The position numbers were made by a program, and so were the translations under genes. From assembly GCA_019638355.1 (NCBI GenBank), contig JAHBTY010000006.1, positions 186,001 to 250,000 of the forward strand: a DNA stretch of 64,000 bases. Direction: 5' to 3'. This stretch comes from Cyclobacteriaceae bacterium. Its GTDB lineage: Bacteria; Bacteroidota; Bacteroidia; Cytophagales; Cyclobacteriaceae. Below the pieces are notes generated by a model that saw only the letters and a program-made list of their open reading frames with translations, was not told the DNA's origin and ran no database searches. Positions 1-9,891 of this stretch are shown here, one piece after another; positions within the stretch are counted from its first letter, which is position 1; every line of letters starts with the position of its first letter.

Positions 1-628
1 CGAAGTCCGAATCTCCATTAAGAATAATAAGTTTGCTCAGGTGCCCGCTTCGTTGTTCATGCCCGAAGCGGCTACCGAGTACCTGCGCTTCAACGCACAG
101 GTCGATCCTGAAAAAGAAGACATTCTGGTTTGCCAGAATAAGCGCAGCGATGCGGTAACTGTTTTTGCCATACAAAAAGAATTAAAAACCTGGCTCCACT
201 CAATCTACGCAAACACCACCCTTAAACTGGTACACCAGTCGGCTGCGCTAATTGAAGGAGTGTTGGAGTGTGCCAACGGCAATCAAAACCCGCTTTATAT
301 TTATGTAGATCGTTTTAAACTACACATACTTGCTGTTGCAGAGGGCAAACTGATCTACTACAATCAGTTTCTGATTAAACAGTTTTCGGATTATGTGAAG
401 TATATCATGTTGGTGCTGAAAGGGCTTGGCATGGATCAAAATACCAGCCAAGTAATTTTGTGGGGCTACATAGGGAAAAATTCGCCCCATTACCAGGAGT
501 TTATCAAGTACGTTCGCAACGTTGGTTTTGGAAGCCGCCCCACCTACCTCAAGTTTGGGTACCTGTTTGATGAAGTTCAGGAGCATCACTTTTTCGACCT
601 CTTTTCTATCTATTTACTTAAGCCATGA
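1..628 (+). CDS. DUF3822-family protein, 5'-truncated by window edge
   Basis: The reading frame is open from base 2 to the TGA at 626-628. The GTG at 41 is therefore probably internal and the true start lies upstream of the window. The visible ~208 residues resemble the DUF3822 family, a Bacteroidota protein of unknown function usually near 260 residues and predicted to have an actin/hexokinase-like fold; that assignment is from memory of the family. No signal peptide or membrane segment is visible. Its stop overlaps the coaD start (ATGA), so the two genes are translationally coupled, an arrangement I believe recurs in Bacteroidota. The biochemical role is unknown. Confidence 0.75.
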   Translation, partial: EVRISIKNNKFAQVPASLFMPEAATEYLRFNAQVDPEKEDILVCQNKRSDAVTVFAIQKELKTWLHSIYANTTLKLVHQSAALIEGVLECANGNQNPLYIYVDRFKLHILAVAEGKLIYYNQFLIKQFSDYVKYIMLVLKGLGMDQNTSQVILWGYIGKNSPHYQEFIKYVRNVGFGSRPTYLKFGYLFDEVQEHHFFDLFSIYLLKP

Positions 629-1080
629 ACCGGATAGCCATTTTTCCGGGCTCATTCGATCCTTTTACTAAGGGTCATCAGGATATTGTACTGCGCGGAC
701 TCGCGTTATTCGATAAAATAATTGTTGCCATTGGCTACAATAGCGCCAAAAGCCAACGCTACTTTCCGGTTGAGTATATGGTAGAAAAGATAAATGAAAC
801 GTTTAAGAACGAGCCCCGCATTTCCGTTCAAACATTTTCAGAATTAACAGCCGCATTTGCCAAACGTAATGGTGCGCGGTACTTGTTGCGCGGCTTGCGC
901 AACACCACCGACTTTGAATACGAAAACAGCATTGCCCAGGTAAACCGGCAACTTAACCCCGAACTGGAGTCTGTTTTTCTCATCACTTCGCCTGCATTTG
1001 CCGCTATTAGTTCCAGCATTATACGCGAAGTACACCGCTATAATGGCGATGTTTCTTCTCTGATACCGTACAAACTTTAA
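625..1080 (+). CDS. coaD: pantetheine-phosphate adenylyltransferase
   Basis: This enzyme transfers AMP from ATP to 4'-phosphopantetheine to form dephospho-CoA, the penultimate step of CoA synthesis, in the cytosol. The 151-residue protein carries the N-terminal nucleotidyltransferase signature GSFDPFTKGH (residues 9-18, a T/HxGH motif) and a C-terminal ISSSIIRE segment that matches the family's SSS-x-x-(R/K)E motif. Its length is just under the usual ~160. The start overlaps the preceding DUF3822 gene by four bases. The stop overlaps the stop of the convergent NUDIX gene by four bases, leaving no room for an intergenic terminator. Confidence 0.95.
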   Translation: MNRIAIFPGSFDPFTKGHQDIVLRGLALFDKIIVAIGYNSAKSQRYFPVEYMVEKINETFKNEPRISVQTFSELTAAFAKRNGARYLLRGLRNTTDFEYENSIAQVNRQLNPELESVFLITSPAFAAISSSIIREVHRYNGDVSSLIPYKL

Positions 1081-1766
1081 TCCTGAAGTTTCTTACTCTC
1101 TTGCTTGCGGTAGTATTCTTCAAACACAAACCTGATTGATTTGTAGGAATTTTCAAGTGCGTGATAAACTTCCTTTTGTGTCATCCAGCGAAGTTCTTCA
1201 ATATCTTCCTCTATACTGGGTTTAATACGCGAGTCGTCCGTTACATCCATTACAAACCAGCGTGTTTTTTTTAACATGCTGCTTTTGTTCATGGTGTAGG
1301 TGTGCCAGGTTGTGCAAACCCGTTTACCCAACTTAACGCTAATGTTGCATTCTTCTTCTACTTCCCGCACCGCAGTTTCTTTATTGCGTTCACCGGCCTC
1401 TTTCTTTCCTTTAGGCAAGTCCCACTTTTTCATACGGTAGATCATCAAAAACTTATCTTTCTTTCGTACTAACCCACCGGCAGCTTTTATTACTTTAAAC
1501 TTCTGCGTAAGCGAAAGTTTTAGTGCCACATAGTCGTAAGGAGTAATATAAAGCGAAAACAGATTGGTGGGTACTTTTGAATTTATCAGATCAAGCACCA
1601 GGCTAAAATCAAGAATGCTTACGTTTTTAATCCACACATGGTGAATAAGCTTGGCTTTGGTTATTTCTTCGGCTGCAGCATTAATCTCAAAATTAATATG
1701 GCCTGCTGGGGGAGAATCGCCCGGATGTAGGATGCGGATTGGAATGTCGTTTACAAATAAATTCAT
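1077..1766 (-). CDS. NUDIX hydrolase
   Basis: The protein has 229 residues. A ~90-residue N-terminal region without recognisable motifs is followed by a NUDIX domain. The NUDIX box reads GKKEAGE, seven residues, then REVEEECNI, which fits GX5EX7REUXEEXGU with C in place of the last G. It should hydrolyse a nucleoside diphosphate linked to another moiety, but the substrate cannot be told from sequence. The segment just before the box (MKKWDLPKGK) is typical of the family. It is transcribed divergently from pyrE and convergently with coaD, overlapping coaD's end. Confidence 0.88.
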   Translation of the reverse strand: MNLFVNDIPIRILHPGDSPPAGHINFEINAAAEEITKAKLIHHVWIKNVSILDFSLVLDLINSKVPTNLFSLYITPYDYVALKLSLTQKFKVIKAAGGLVRKKDKFLMIYRMKKWDLPKGKKEAGERNKETAVREVEEECNISVKLGKRVCTTWHTYTMNKSSMLKKTRWFVMDVTDDSRIKPSIEEDIEELRWMTQKEVYHALENSYKSIRFVFEEYYRKQESKKLQD

Positions 1767-1794
1767 GCACTCCGGGGTTCAGGTTTTCGCTTCG

Positions 1795-1825
1795 CAAAAA
1801 CATAAATTATTCGCAATCAATCAAC
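1795..1825 (-). promoter_or_regulatory. candidate promoter for the NUDIX gene
   Basis: On the minus strand GTTG is followed, after 19 bases, by TGTTTTTG. This is close to the Bacteroidota sigma-A consensus TTTG / TAnnTTTG, with one mismatch in each element. It lies about 30 bases upstream of the NUDIX start. This is inference from motif similarity only. Confidence 0.35.
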
Positions 1826-1865
1826 CCTTCTGTAATAAATTCGAGGGTTCTGAATACCTTGCGTT

Positions 1866-2507
1866 ATGGTAAAAATTGAATCTGAAACAGCGGGGCCTGT
1901 GGCTTCGCGTCTCTTGCAAATAGGGGCTATTAAAATTAATCATAAACAACCGTTTACGTGGAGTTCGGGTTGGAAATCGCCCATCTATTGCGATAACCGG
2001 TTAGCATTATCATACCCCATTATCCGTACCTATATAAAAGAAAAACTGGCGCAGGTTATTAGCGAAAACTTTGAAAAAGTAGAATGCATTGCCGGTGTAG
2101 CTACTGCCGGCATTCCGCAAGGGGCGCTGGTTGCTGATCTGTTAAATCTGCCTTTTGTGTATGTGCGACCGAAACCCAAAGAACATGGCATGGGCAACCT
2201 GATTGAAGGTAAGTTTGATAAAGGCACGCGTGTAGTACTGATTGAAGATCTCATTTCAACCGGTGGCAGTTCCCTTAAAGCCGCTCAAGCTATGCAAGAT
2301 GCCGGTGGCAAAGTAATTGGCATGGCTGCGATTTTTACCTATGGGTTTGATACAGCCGAAAAGAATTTTAATGATGCTAAAATTCCATTGGTATGCCTCA
2401 GCGATTTTAATCATTTGCTTACCGAGGCGGTAAAAAATCAGTACCTTGACGAAGACCAGTTGATCTATGTAAAGTCATGGCGGCTTGATCCGGCCAACTG
2501 GAAGTAA
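1866..2507 (+). CDS. pyrE: orotate phosphoribosyltransferase
   Basis: PyrE joins orotate to PRPP to give OMP in de novo pyrimidine synthesis. The 213-residue protein has the type I phosphoribosyltransferase PRPP loop VVLIEDLISTGGSS at residues 123-136, with the paired acidic residues E127 and D128. The substrate-side segment WSSGWKSPIYCDNR lies near the N terminus, and the flexible-loop segment KPKEHGMGN precedes the PRPP loop. Length is normal. The MFS permease gene starts 15 bases downstream, so the two may be cotranscribed, although no functional link is evident. Confidence 0.95.
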   Translation: MVKIESETAGPVASRLLQIGAIKINHKQPFTWSSGWKSPIYCDNRLALSYPIIRTYIKEKLAQVISENFEKVECIAGVATAGIPQGALVADLLNLPFVYVRPKPKEHGMGNLIEGKFDKGTRVVLIEDLISTGGSSLKAAQAMQDAGGKVIGMAAIFTYGFDTAEKNFNDAKIPLVCLSDFNHLLTEAVKNQYLDEDQLIYVKSWRLDPANWK

Positions 2508-2522
2508 CAAATTCTACCGCGC

Positions 2523-3878
2523 ATGAATGCCCGTCAATACACACTGCTAAACTCCGTGGTGGCCGCTATAGCCGGTTTTCTGTTTGGCTTCGATACAGTT
2601 GTTATTTCCGGAGCCAACCAGCCCATTAAAGAACTATGGAATACCTCACCCTGGTTTCACGGATTCTTCATTATGTCCATGGCTTTATGGGGAACTGTAA
2701 TTGGAGCTATATTCGGTGGTGGGCCAACTGAGAAATACGGAAGGAAAAAAGTTCTATTTTGGATTGGCGTATTGTATTCCATTAGTGCTATTGGTTCGGC
2801 ATTAGCCCCCGATGCATATTCGTTTTCATTCTTTCGTTTTATCGGGGGAATTGGTGTAGGTATATCATCGGTGGTTGCTCCCACTTATATTGCCGAAATT
2901 TCTACATCATCCATTCGTGGCCGGTTGGTTGCCATGTATCAATTCAATATTGTGTTCGGTATTCTCATTGCCTTTCTATCCAATTATTTTCTAATCGGCT
3001 TTGGTGGCGATAATGATTGGCGCTGGATGTTGGGTGTAGAAGCTATTCCTGCATTGGCTTATACCGTATTGGTGCTTCGCATTCCAGAAAGTCCACGCTG
3101 GTTAATCTCCCGCAAGAACGATTTGGCGAAAGCGAAAAAAGTACTGATTGATTTAGGAACAACCGATACCGATACTGCTATTCGCGAGATTACAGAATCG
3201 AACAAGGCTGATTCAGGGAATGATTCACTGAAGGAATTTTTCAGCAAGCGTTTGATAAAACCTATTCTGTTAGCATTCTTCATTGCTTTCTTTAATCAAC
3301 TATCGGGCATCAACTTTATTCTTTATTACGCACCGGAAATTCTGGAACGTGCCGGGCTTGCTGCGAAAGACTCCCTGTTTAACTCAATTGCCATTGGTGG
3401 TATTAACCTTATTTTCACTTTCGTGGGATTGTACCTGATTGATCGCACCGGAAGAAAAAACCTGATGCTGTTGGGTTCGATTGGATACATTATCAGTTTA
3501 TCAATGGTGGCCTATTCATTCTATTTTGGATCTGGTGAATTATTTCTGATGACCTTCCTGCTACTGTTTATTGCTGCGCATGCCGTTGGCCAGGGAGCCG
3601 TTATCTGGGTGTTTATTTCAGAAATTTTTCCCAACAAATCACGGGCATTGGGGCAATCGTTTGGAGCAAGTGTGCATTGGGTGTTTGCCGCAATTATCAC
3701 ATTGATTATGCCGGTATTCCTGGATGCAAAAGCGGGAATTTTGAAAGACGACCCGTGGATCATCTTCGCCTTCTTCGCTTTTATGATGACCCTGCAATTA
3801 ATATGGGTGCTTACTCGTTTTCCTGAAACAAAAGGTGTTTCGCTGGAAGAAATTCAGAAACGATTGGGAATTTTGTAG
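2523..3878 (+). CDS. sugar-porter family MFS transporter
   Basis: This is a 451-residue inner-membrane permease with about twelve hydrophobic segments. It carries sugar-porter signatures: an N-terminal GFLFGFDTVVISGA segment, GRKKVLFW in loop 2-3, the GVGISSVVAPTYIAEIS stretch, PESPRWL after helix 6, DRTGRKN in loop 8-9 and PETKG after helix 12. Family members (XylE, GlcP, GLUT-like) take up hexoses or pentoses, usually by H+ symport. The specific sugar is not decidable here and no sugar-catabolic gene is adjacent. The short gap after pyrE suggests cotranscription. Confidence 0.9.
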   Translation: MNARQYTLLNSVVAAIAGFLFGFDTVVISGANQPIKELWNTSPWFHGFFIMSMALWGTVIGAIFGGGPTEKYGRKKVLFWIGVLYSISAIGSALAPDAYSFSFFRFIGGIGVGISSVVAPTYIAEISTSSIRGRLVAMYQFNIVFGILIAFLSNYFLIGFGGDNDWRWMLGVEAIPALAYTVLVLRIPESPRWLISRKNDLAKAKKVLIDLGTTDTDTAIREITESNKADSGNDSLKEFFSKRLIKPILLAFFIAFFNQLSGINFILYYAPEILERAGLAAKDSLFNSIAIGGINLIFTFVGLYLIDRTGRKNLMLLGSIGYIISLSMVAYSFYFGSGELFLMTFLLLFIAAHAVGQGAVIWVFISEIFPNKSRALGQSFGASVHWVFAAIITLIMPVFLDAKAGILKDDPWIIFAFFAFMMTLQLIWVLTRFPETKGVSLEEIQKRLGIL

Positions 3879-3892
3879 GCAAGTTGACAAAA

Positions 3893-3924
3893 GCCAATCC
3901 CGATAATTATCGGGAGCAATTGGC
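3893..3924. repeat. palindromic hairpin after the MFS gene
   Basis: A perfect 16-base palindrome CCCGATAATTATCGGG (3899-3914) is flanked by GCCAAT (3893-3898) and ATTGGC (3919-3924), giving a longer imperfect stem. It sits 14 bases after the MFS stop and before the CAP gene. It lacks a U-tract on either strand, so it may be an mRNA-end hairpin or a dispersed palindromic repeat rather than a classic terminator. Confidence 0.55.
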
Positions 3925-3957
3925 AATATGCACTTGTAGTCTTAAAGGTACGTTGAT

Positions 3958-4518
3958 ATGATTAAGGGCTTAATTCTTTCCTTTCACTTATTTGCTGTGA
4001 TTTCATCTTTTGCCCAAAGTCAGGAGCATGAAGTATTAACATTATTAAATGCCGTACGCACCAATCCTAAAAAATTTGCCGAGACGTACGCGCTGCCTTA
4101 CATCAAAGAAAACGAACTTGAAAAAAACCGGTACGCAAAGTCGTTGCTGCAGGATTTGAAGCAAACCAAACCCATGGGTGCACTGCAAGTTTCGGAAGCC
4201 TTGATTAAAGTAGCCCGCTATCACGCAAAAGACATGGGTACCACCGGAAACACAGGCCATGAGAGTACTGACGGCACACCGTTTCATATTCGGGTACGCA
4301 CGCAATCAAAAGCCCAAGGTATGATTGCCGAAAATTGTGCCTATGGCCAAACCAGCGCCCTCGATTTTGTAATGCAATTATTAATCGATGATGGTATTGA
4401 ATCGCTTGGTCATCGCAAAAATATTTTAGAACCCAAGTATCAATGGATTGGAATTGCCATTGAACCTCACAAGACATATCGCACCAATTGTGTAATGGAT
4501 TTTGCGGAGCGGTTTTAA
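3958..4518 (+). CDS. secreted CAP-domain (SCP/PR1-like) protein
   Basis: The 186-residue protein begins with a signal peptide (about residues 1-20, ending ...SSFAQ), so it is exported. The rest is a CAP domain. It opens with a helix typical of the family (EVLTLLNAVRTNPKKFAE), then has the HAKDMG, GHESTDG, AENCAYG and GHRKNIL segments that provide the conserved His and Glu residues of the cavity. Bacterial YkwD-like CAP proteins have no firmly established activity. The gene stands alone between a palindrome and a convergent terminator. Confidence 0.85.
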   Translation: MIKGLILSFHLFAVISSFAQSQEHEVLTLLNAVRTNPKKFAETYALPYIKENELEKNRYAKSLLQDLKQTKPMGALQVSEALIKVARYHAKDMGTTGNTGHESTDGTPFHIRVRTQSKAQGMIAENCAYGQTSALDFVMQLLIDDGIESLGHRKNILEPKYQWIGIAIEPHKTYRTNCVMDFAERF

Positions 4519-4527
4519 CAATTATTC

Positions 4528-4576
4528 AAAGGTGCTGACGGATTGTTACGTTGGCGTAAACCGATCTGACACCTTT
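4528..4576. terminator. bidirectional hairpin between convergent genes
   Basis: Outer arms AAAGGTG (4528-4534) and CACCTTT (4570-4576) enclose nested CGG/CCG and TTACG/CGTAA pairings. A short T-run follows on the plus strand. The hairpin fills most of the 64-base gap between the converging CAP and DUF3052 genes, as expected for a shared terminator. Confidence 0.6.
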
Positions 4577-4582
4577 TAAATT

Positions 4583-4987
4583 TTAACGATCCTTAATTCG
4601 ATACACAAACTTCAAACCCGACCACGTATCGTCAACGGCACAAACCTTCACGTCCACCAAGCCATTGGCTAATCCAAATTCGCGAATCTTGTTTTCATCC
4701 AGATCAGAAATAATTCCGGATGATTTCTTAGGCCACGAAATCCAAAGCATGCCCGACTTAGTTAACATCGACTTAACCTTATTAAATATTTTTTCAAAAT
4801 CTCTTTGTGATTGAACAAAAACGTGGGCGAAGTCTAACGTTTGCTTGGCAGGTTTTTGAACAACTGTAACATCGGGCAAAGGAGCCAACCACTCCCAATA
4901 ACCATCCGGCTCCTGTACAACCAATATTTTCAACCCGGCTTTAATGCCGAGTTTCTTTGAAAGTGAAGTTTTAGAATAACCGGCCAT
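4583..4987 (-). CDS. DUF3052-family protein
   Basis: This 134-residue cytosolic protein resembles the DUF3052 family. It opens with GYSKTSLSKKLGIKAG, has a central FAHVFVQSQRDFEK segment and a SGMLWISWPKKSSG stretch near the middle, and ends WSGLKFVYR. The fold looks like a reduced Rossmann domain, but no catalytic motif is visible and the family has no established function. Its start overlaps the stop of the upstream BNR-repeat gene by one base (TAATG), so it should be translated from the same message. No functional connection to that secreted protein is obvious. Confidence 0.8.
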   Translation of the reverse strand: MAGYSKTSLSKKLGIKAGLKILVVQEPDGYWEWLAPLPDVTVVQKPAKQTLDFAHVFVQSQRDFEKIFNKVKSMLTKSGMLWISWPKKSSGIISDLDENKIREFGLANGLVDVKVCAVDDTWSGLKFVYRIKDR

Positions 4988-7900
4988 TATTTAATCCACA
5001 CAGCTCCTACCCCAGCATCCCATAATTTTTTATTCAGGTCTGGAATATCTCTTTGTAAAAACTCATTGGCACGAGCTTCCAATAACTTCCATTTAGCGGT
5101 GTACTCTGCCAGTAAATCAAGCGATGGCTTGTTAACCCGTGGAATATCGCTTTCTGTTTGATTAATCAGAAACAGGTAATCGGCTGTAAACCTGTTCGGG
5201 AAGTTCTCGACATCATCATAGGCTTTGGATTTCCGTTGCACCATATCTTCATCCCATTGTTTCATTCGTGCACTTAATGCAGTTCCTTCCAGCTTAATAG
5301 ACTCAAACTTTGTATCGGCAGGAAGTTGTTCCAAAATTTTATCCAACTGAAGTTGTTTTTCATGGAGCGAAGTAACCAGCTTATGCATGTTTGAAACTGC
5401 CGTTTCCATACCCAACATGGTTTCGTGATACTCGGTATATGTTTTTGCATCTGTTGCGTACAACGGGTTTGGCAAAATGTTAAATGAAACCGAAGTTGTT
5501 TGCGAACCAGCCGTTAACACCGCTGAATATTTTCCGGGTATTGCTTTGTGCCCTCTGAAACTTGCTTCCATATATGTACCCGCAATTCCTGCTATGGTAG
5601 GATACCGTAGGTTCCACACAAAGCGATTTAATCCTTTCTCTTTCGATAACGTTGGCTCAGCCGGTGGGCCGCCATCACGTTCCTGAAAAAGTGAATCGTG
5701 CAACGAGGTGAAAGACCGAACAAGATTTCCTTGTGCATCTTTAATTTCAATCCTGATGTGATCCGTTGACTTTAATTCTGGCAACGAATAATACAGCACA
5801 GCCCCGCTGGCCGGGTTTACACCGGCATACGGGTTGGTACCATCCGATGAGCCATCCATCTGGCTACCGCCATTAGCCAACACTACATCTTCCGGTTGAT
5901 ACAGGTTAAAAGTTGCTTCCGGCTTTTGCTGGCGAACTAATGTAAGATCATCAAAAATCCAGAACGAGCGACCCGATGTGGCCGCAATCAAATCATCCTG
6001 GTGTATGCGTAAATCTGTAATCGGTGTAACGGGCAAATTAAGTTGAAACGATGACCACTCCTTGCCGCCATTAAATGAAACAAATACACCTAACTCCGTA
6101 CCGGCAAATAATAAATCTTTACGCTTATCATCTTCCCGAACTACACGCGTAAAAGCATTGCTCGGAATTCCCGTTACAATTTTTGTCCAGGTTTTTCCGT
6201 AATCTGTTGTTTTATAAATAGCAGGAGTATGATCGTTAAACTTATAACGTGTTGTTGCGATGTAAGCGGTTGCTTTATCGTGCGGTGAAACTTCAATTGC
6301 ATTGATAAGACACTCTGCTAACCCAACAGGAGCAACATTTTGCCAGGTTGCACCATTATCACGCGTAAGCTGCACATAACCGTCATCACTACCGGTCCAG
6401 ATCACGCCTTTCTCATGTGGGGATTCCACTACATAACTAAGTGTTCCGTAATTCTCGGCACCCACAGCTTCGTTCGTATAAGGGCCACCGCCTTTTCCTT
6501 GTTTTGATTTGTCATTTCGGGTAAGATCAGGTGAAGCTTCTGTCCATGTTTTACCCATATCAGTTGTGCGCAACAACTTTTGTGCACCGTGGTAATAGGT
6601 GTTGGGTTCGTGTTTCGACCAGATGATGGGTGCATTCCAATTGAAGCGATATTTCATGTCTTTCGCATCCATACCCAAATATTGAATGGGCGCAGCCATT
6701 ATGTTGGTGCCAGCATGTGCCTTGGTATCCAATACTTCAATAGTGCCTTGATAACTTCCACCTAACACATAGCGTGGATCATCGGGATTAAAAGCAAGAA
6801 ATGCACTTTCACCACCGGCTGAATACGTCCAACTGCGAGGTGTTATTGCCCAACCACTTAATTCGCGACTGGCAATTGAAACCGAAGTATTGTCTTGCTG
6901 ACCTGCATAGATGCGATAGGGAAATTGATTATCAACGTTGATCCTATAAAATTGGGCAGTGGGCATATTATCTTGTGTTGACCATGTTTTAGCATAGTTT
7001 ACACTTACTGCCGCGCCACCATCATTTGCAATTACCATGTTGCGCGGATTGTGTGGGTTAATCCACAAGTCGTGAAAGTCACCATGCGTTCCAGAAAGGT
7101 CCTCCCATGTTTTTCCACCGTCTTCCGATCGCAAGGCCGGTGCGCTCAATACATAAACTGTATTTTCATTTTTAGGATCGGCAAAAACTTCGATGTAATA
7201 CCACGCCCGTTGAATCAAGCGATGATCATCGCTCACACGACTCCAACTATCACCGGCATTGTTTGAAACAAATAAGCCACCCAACTCTTTCTCCGAATCA
7301 CTCTCCAGCAATAAATAAACTCTGTTTGAATTAGCACGACTTACCGAAACGGCCATCTTGCCCAACTCTTTGGGTAAACCTGTATGAATTTTTTTCCAGG
7401 TAGCGCCTTCATCTGTAGATTTATATAAACCACTGCCCTCGCCTCCACTTATTACTTTCCACGGCAAGCGACCGTATTCATTCAGAGCTGCATAGAGCAC
7501 GCGCGGATTATTCATATCAAGCGATAACTCGACACATCCAGCTTTGTCATTCACATATAAAATTTTCTTCCATGTTGTACCACCGTCTGTTGATTTATAA
7601 ACCCCACGTTCAGGCGTATGACTATACAAGGCACCTTGCGCAGCCACATATACAATGTTGGGATCTTTTGGATGGATAGCAATTCGCGAAATGTGTTGCG
7701 TGGCATCGAGCCCAAGTTTAGTCCATGTTTTACCGGCATCAGTTGATTTATAAACGCCATCGCCATGATGCGTCATTACACCGCGCACTGCATGTTCGCC
7801 CATACCCACATAAACTACATTGGGATCACTTTCCGAAACGGCTACCGCGCCTACCGAACCCGTTTTGAAAAAGCCATCCGAAATATTTCTCCAGGTGAGA

Positions 7901-8151
7901 CCAATATCGTCTGTTTTCCAAAGGCCGCCACCCGTGGTGCCCATGTAATAGGTATTGATATCGCCAATTACGCCCGATGCTGTAACGGAACGACCACCCC
8001 GAAACGGCCCGATGCTTCGCCACTTGGCTGGCTTGTAGATTTCGTTGAAGTCAACTGCGGCAGGTGTTGTTTTTTTTGCCTGACCTAAACTATCAAAAGT
8101 TAGCGAGACAAGCAGTAGAAAAGTCAAAGTCCAATTTGAATACCTTATCAT
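4987..8151 (-). CDS. secreted BNR/sortilin-like beta-propeller protein
   Basis: The 1054-residue protein has an N-terminal signal peptide (hydrophobic residues ~8-23, then GQAKK). Roughly residues 35-740 contain many Asp-box/BNR-type repeats of the form [38 protein letters not shown] and [11 protein letters not shown]. These build sortilin/VPS10-like propellers. The C-terminal ~300 residues are a beta-rich domain followed by a helical segment. Such proteins are common in Bacteroidota and often called glycosyl hydrolases, but Asp boxes alone do not show catalysis. No C-terminal type IX secretion signal was recognised. The gene follows a TonB-terminal-like secreted protein by 14 bases and precedes DUF3052. 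Confidence 0.85.
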   Translation of the reverse strand: MIRYSNWTLTFLLLVSLTFDSLGQAKKTTPAAVDFNEIYKPAKWRSIGPFRGGRSVTASGVIGDINTYYMGTTGGGLWKTDDIGLTWRNISDGFFKTGSVGAVAVSESDPNVVYVGMGEHAVRGVMTHHGDGVYKSTDAGKTWTKLGLDATQHISRIAIHPKDPNIVYVAAQGALYSHTPERGVYKSTDGGTTWKKILYVNDKAGCVELSLDMNNPRVLYAALNEYGRLPWKVISGGEGSGLYKSTDEGATWKKIHTGLPKELGKMAVSVSRANSNRVYLLLESDSEKELGGLFVSNNAGDSWSRVSDDHRLIQRAWYYIEVFADPKNENTVYVLSAPALRSEDGGKTWEDLSGTHGDFHDLWINPHNPRNMVIANDGGAAVSVNYAKTWSTQDNMPTAQFYRINVDNQFPYRIYAGQQDNTSVSIASRELSGWAITPRSWTYSAGGESAFLAFNPDDPRYVLGGSYQGTIEVLDTKAHAGTNIMAAPIQYLGMDAKDMKYRFNWNAPIIWSKHEPNTYYHGAQKLLRTTDMGKTWTEASPDLTRNDKSKQGKGGGPYTNEAVGAENYGTLSYVVESPHEKGVIWTGSDDGYVQLTRDNGATWQNVAPVGLAECLINAIEVSPHDKATAYIATTRYKFNDHTPAIYKTTDYGKTWTKIVTGIPSNAFTRVVREDDKRKDLLFAGTELGVFVSFNGGKEWSSFQLNLPVTPITDLRIHQDDLIAATSGRSFWIFDDLTLVRQQKPEATFNLYQPEDVVLANGGSQMDGSSDGTNPYAGVNPASGAVLYYSLPELKSTDHIRIEIKDAQGNLVRSFTSLHDSLFQERDGGPPAEPTLSKEKGLNRFVWNLRYPTIAGIAGTYMEASFRGHKAIPGKYSAVLTAGSQTTSVSFNILPNPLYATDAKTYTEYHETMLGMETAVSNMHKLVTSLHEKQLQLDKILEQLPADTKFESIKLEGTALSARMKQWDEDMVQRKSKAYDDVENFPNRFTADYLFLINQTESDIPRVNKPSLDLLAEYTAKWKLLEARANEFLQRDIPDLNKKLWDAGVGAVWIK

Positions 8152-8155
8152 ATAT

Positions 8156-8173
8156 AATTTCGGATTTAAAATT
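8156..8173. repeat. 18-base repeat shared with 61358-61375
   Basis: The string AATTTCGGATTTAAAATT occurs here, spanning the end of one minus-strand gene and the leader of the next. It is repeated exactly at 61358-61375 between recA and the FtsX-like permease. It is probably a low-complexity dispersed repeat of this genome; no function is evident. Confidence 0.6.
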
Positions 8174-9761
8174 TTATAGGTGGTGGAACGCTATATCTCA
8201 TCTGTTGAAGGGTATTATTCATAAAATTCATATAATTCATGTTATTACCCCAATTTTTAAAATTGGGGTTGTCACTTAGAACTGAAAAATTAAACGGTAC
8301 AATTACTTCTTGATAAATATCCTTTTCATCTACTTTACCAGTATCAAGTCCTTTGTATGCCTTTAAATAAGGTATGAACCTCCTTGAAGCCAAATCAAAA
8401 CTAGAATTAAGTGTTTTTACAATACTGGCACTAGTGATATTTCCAGCGGGGTCGACTATACATTTTACAAAAACGTAGCCTTCAATTTTTTCTGTAAAAG
8501 TTTTGACTGAGTCATACAAATCTCTGTTGTTCTCAATAAATTTAGTTTGTAAAAACTCGTATGATTTTAGCTTTATATTTTTTGGGGCCAATTGGTAAAT
8601 CCTTTTTCCATCATCACTATTAAAATAGACTTTTGAAATCCTATTTTGAAAATACTCATATGTTATCTCACGATTGCGAATTGTATCAAATAATACCTCT
8701 TGAGCTGTACCAGATGAACTAATCAGATTTTTTCCATTAGAGTCATTTATTTCTTTGAATATGGGCTCATTATTTTCAATGATGTATTCTCTCCTTAATT
8801 GACCATTAGGGAAATACTCCATTACTCTTTTGGCTTTATTCTCTTCAAACACAGTCTTACTTACTATTTTGCCATTAATATCATAATAAATAAACTCACC
8901 AACTCTTTTGTTAGGATAAAAGGAAACAAAACCACCCTCAAATAGTTTTCTTCTATCAGAAGAATAAAAACTCATGTGGATTAGCGAATCTATAACAGAT
9001 TCGCTAATTGAATAGTATTTACTTTGTTGTCTGGGTACCTCTTCCCAAGAGGAATTGTAATAAACAACTGAACGGTTTTTGGTTAACTCAGCAAATCTTA
9101 ACCAGTTAATAAGTTTGTCCAAGTCTTCAAATTTATACTTACCATCCAATATCTTATTTTTCAAAACTTCATATTCACCAAAATACTTCACCAATTCATT
9201 TTTAAAACTATCTCCATCTTTGAGAAAAGTCTTAAATTCATTGGAGCTATCGTGCTTTACCAAATGAGTAATAAAAGTTGTTTGGCCCGCTAATACATGT
9301 TTATAAAAAGTATTCTCTCCCACTCGGCCAATAACTTCAACAAACTCATTTTTTGAATTTTTTATAATTCTATTGGCACGCTGAATTTCAAAATTTTTAA
9401 TTACAGCAAAAGAATCAACTCCCATTTTTAATCCTATACAATTATCAATATCAATGGGCTTATATTTCTTTTCAATTGAAGGCGTATAGGAGAATCCGAC
9501 AGCTAAATTTCCTCTTATATAACCTTCAAATCGTAATCCAGTTGCATCATAGTATGCTCCTTTAGTATTATCTTTAAAAGGATAAGTAAAATAAAATGAC
9601 TTTCTTGCGGAATAATCTGTTGAATAAAAACCATTAATTGATTGACCATGAATATCATGGTAGTACCCTACCACAAAATCGTCCGTTTTAGATTGCCCAA
9701 AAGAATTGATTATAGAACTAAGGAAAAGTGTAATTATGCCTACGATTTTCATACTAGCCAA
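8166..9761 (-). CDS. exported protein with TonB C-terminal-like domain
   Basis: The 531-residue protein has a signal peptide (about residues 1-22, ...INSFGQS). The central part contains MORN/YwqK-like stretches ([20 protein letters not shown] and [13 protein letters not shown]). Residues ~422-494 resemble the C-terminal domain of TonB ([20 protein letters not shown], then [13 protein letters not shown]). Unlike true TonB it has no proline-rich linker and its only hydrophobic helix is the signal, so energy transduction is unlikely. This architecture is a common uncharacterised one in Bacteroidota. The gene is visibly AT-richer than its neighbours, suggesting fast evolution or transfer. It lies 14 bases upstream of the BNR gene. 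Confidence 0.7.
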   Translation of the reverse strand: MASMKIVGIITLFLSSIINSFGQSKTDDFVVGYYHDIHGQSINGFYSTDYSARKSFYFTYPFKDNTKGAYYDATGLRFEGYIRGNLAVGFSYTPSIEKKYKPIDIDNCIGLKMGVDSFAVIKNFEIQRANRIIKNSKNEFVEVIGRVGENTFYKHVLAGQTTFITHLVKHDSSNEFKTFLKDGDSFKNELVKYFGEYEVLKNKILDGKYKFEDLDKLINWLRFAELTKNRSVVYYNSSWEEVPRQQSKYYSISESVIDSLIHMSFYSSDRRKLFEGGFVSFYPNKRVGEFIYYDINGKIVSKTVFEENKAKRVMEYFPNGQLRREYIIENNEPIFKEINDSNGKNLISSSGTAQEVLFDTIRNREITYEYFQNRISKVYFNSDDGKRIYQLAPKNIKLKSYEFLQTKFIENNRDLYDSVKTFTEKIEGYVFVKCIVDPAGNITSASIVKTLNSSFDLASRRFIPYLKAYKGLDTGKVDEKDIYQEVIVPFNFSVLSDNPNFKNWGNNMNYMNFMNNTLQQMRYSVPPPIKF

Positions 9762-9824
9762 TTAGGTGATTATTATAAATATACAAGGTTAATAGCATCT
9801 GATACGGGGAACCACATAAAATAA

Positions 9825-9849
9825 AAAATCCCGGCAAAGCCGGGATTTT
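9825..9849 (-). terminator. intrinsic terminator of the LPP20-like genes
   Basis: A perfect 11-base stem AAAATCCCGGC / GCCGGGATTTT has a 3-base loop. On the minus strand it is followed by a T-rich run. It lies 43 bases after the stop of the 9892-10455 gene and separates it from the upstream end of the TonB-terminal-like gene. Confidence 0.85.
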
Positions 9850-9891
9850 GAATTCTGGAAGCCACCTCAAAAATAGCTTGTCAGGAAGGGA

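Noticed and set aside
4987-8151. Sialidase/glycosidase function for the BNR protein
   Set aside because: Asp-box repeats are structural, and no catalytic residues of a sialidase could be identified.
8166-9761. True TonB energy transducer
   Set aside because: No proline-rich linker and no membrane anchor apart from a signal peptide.
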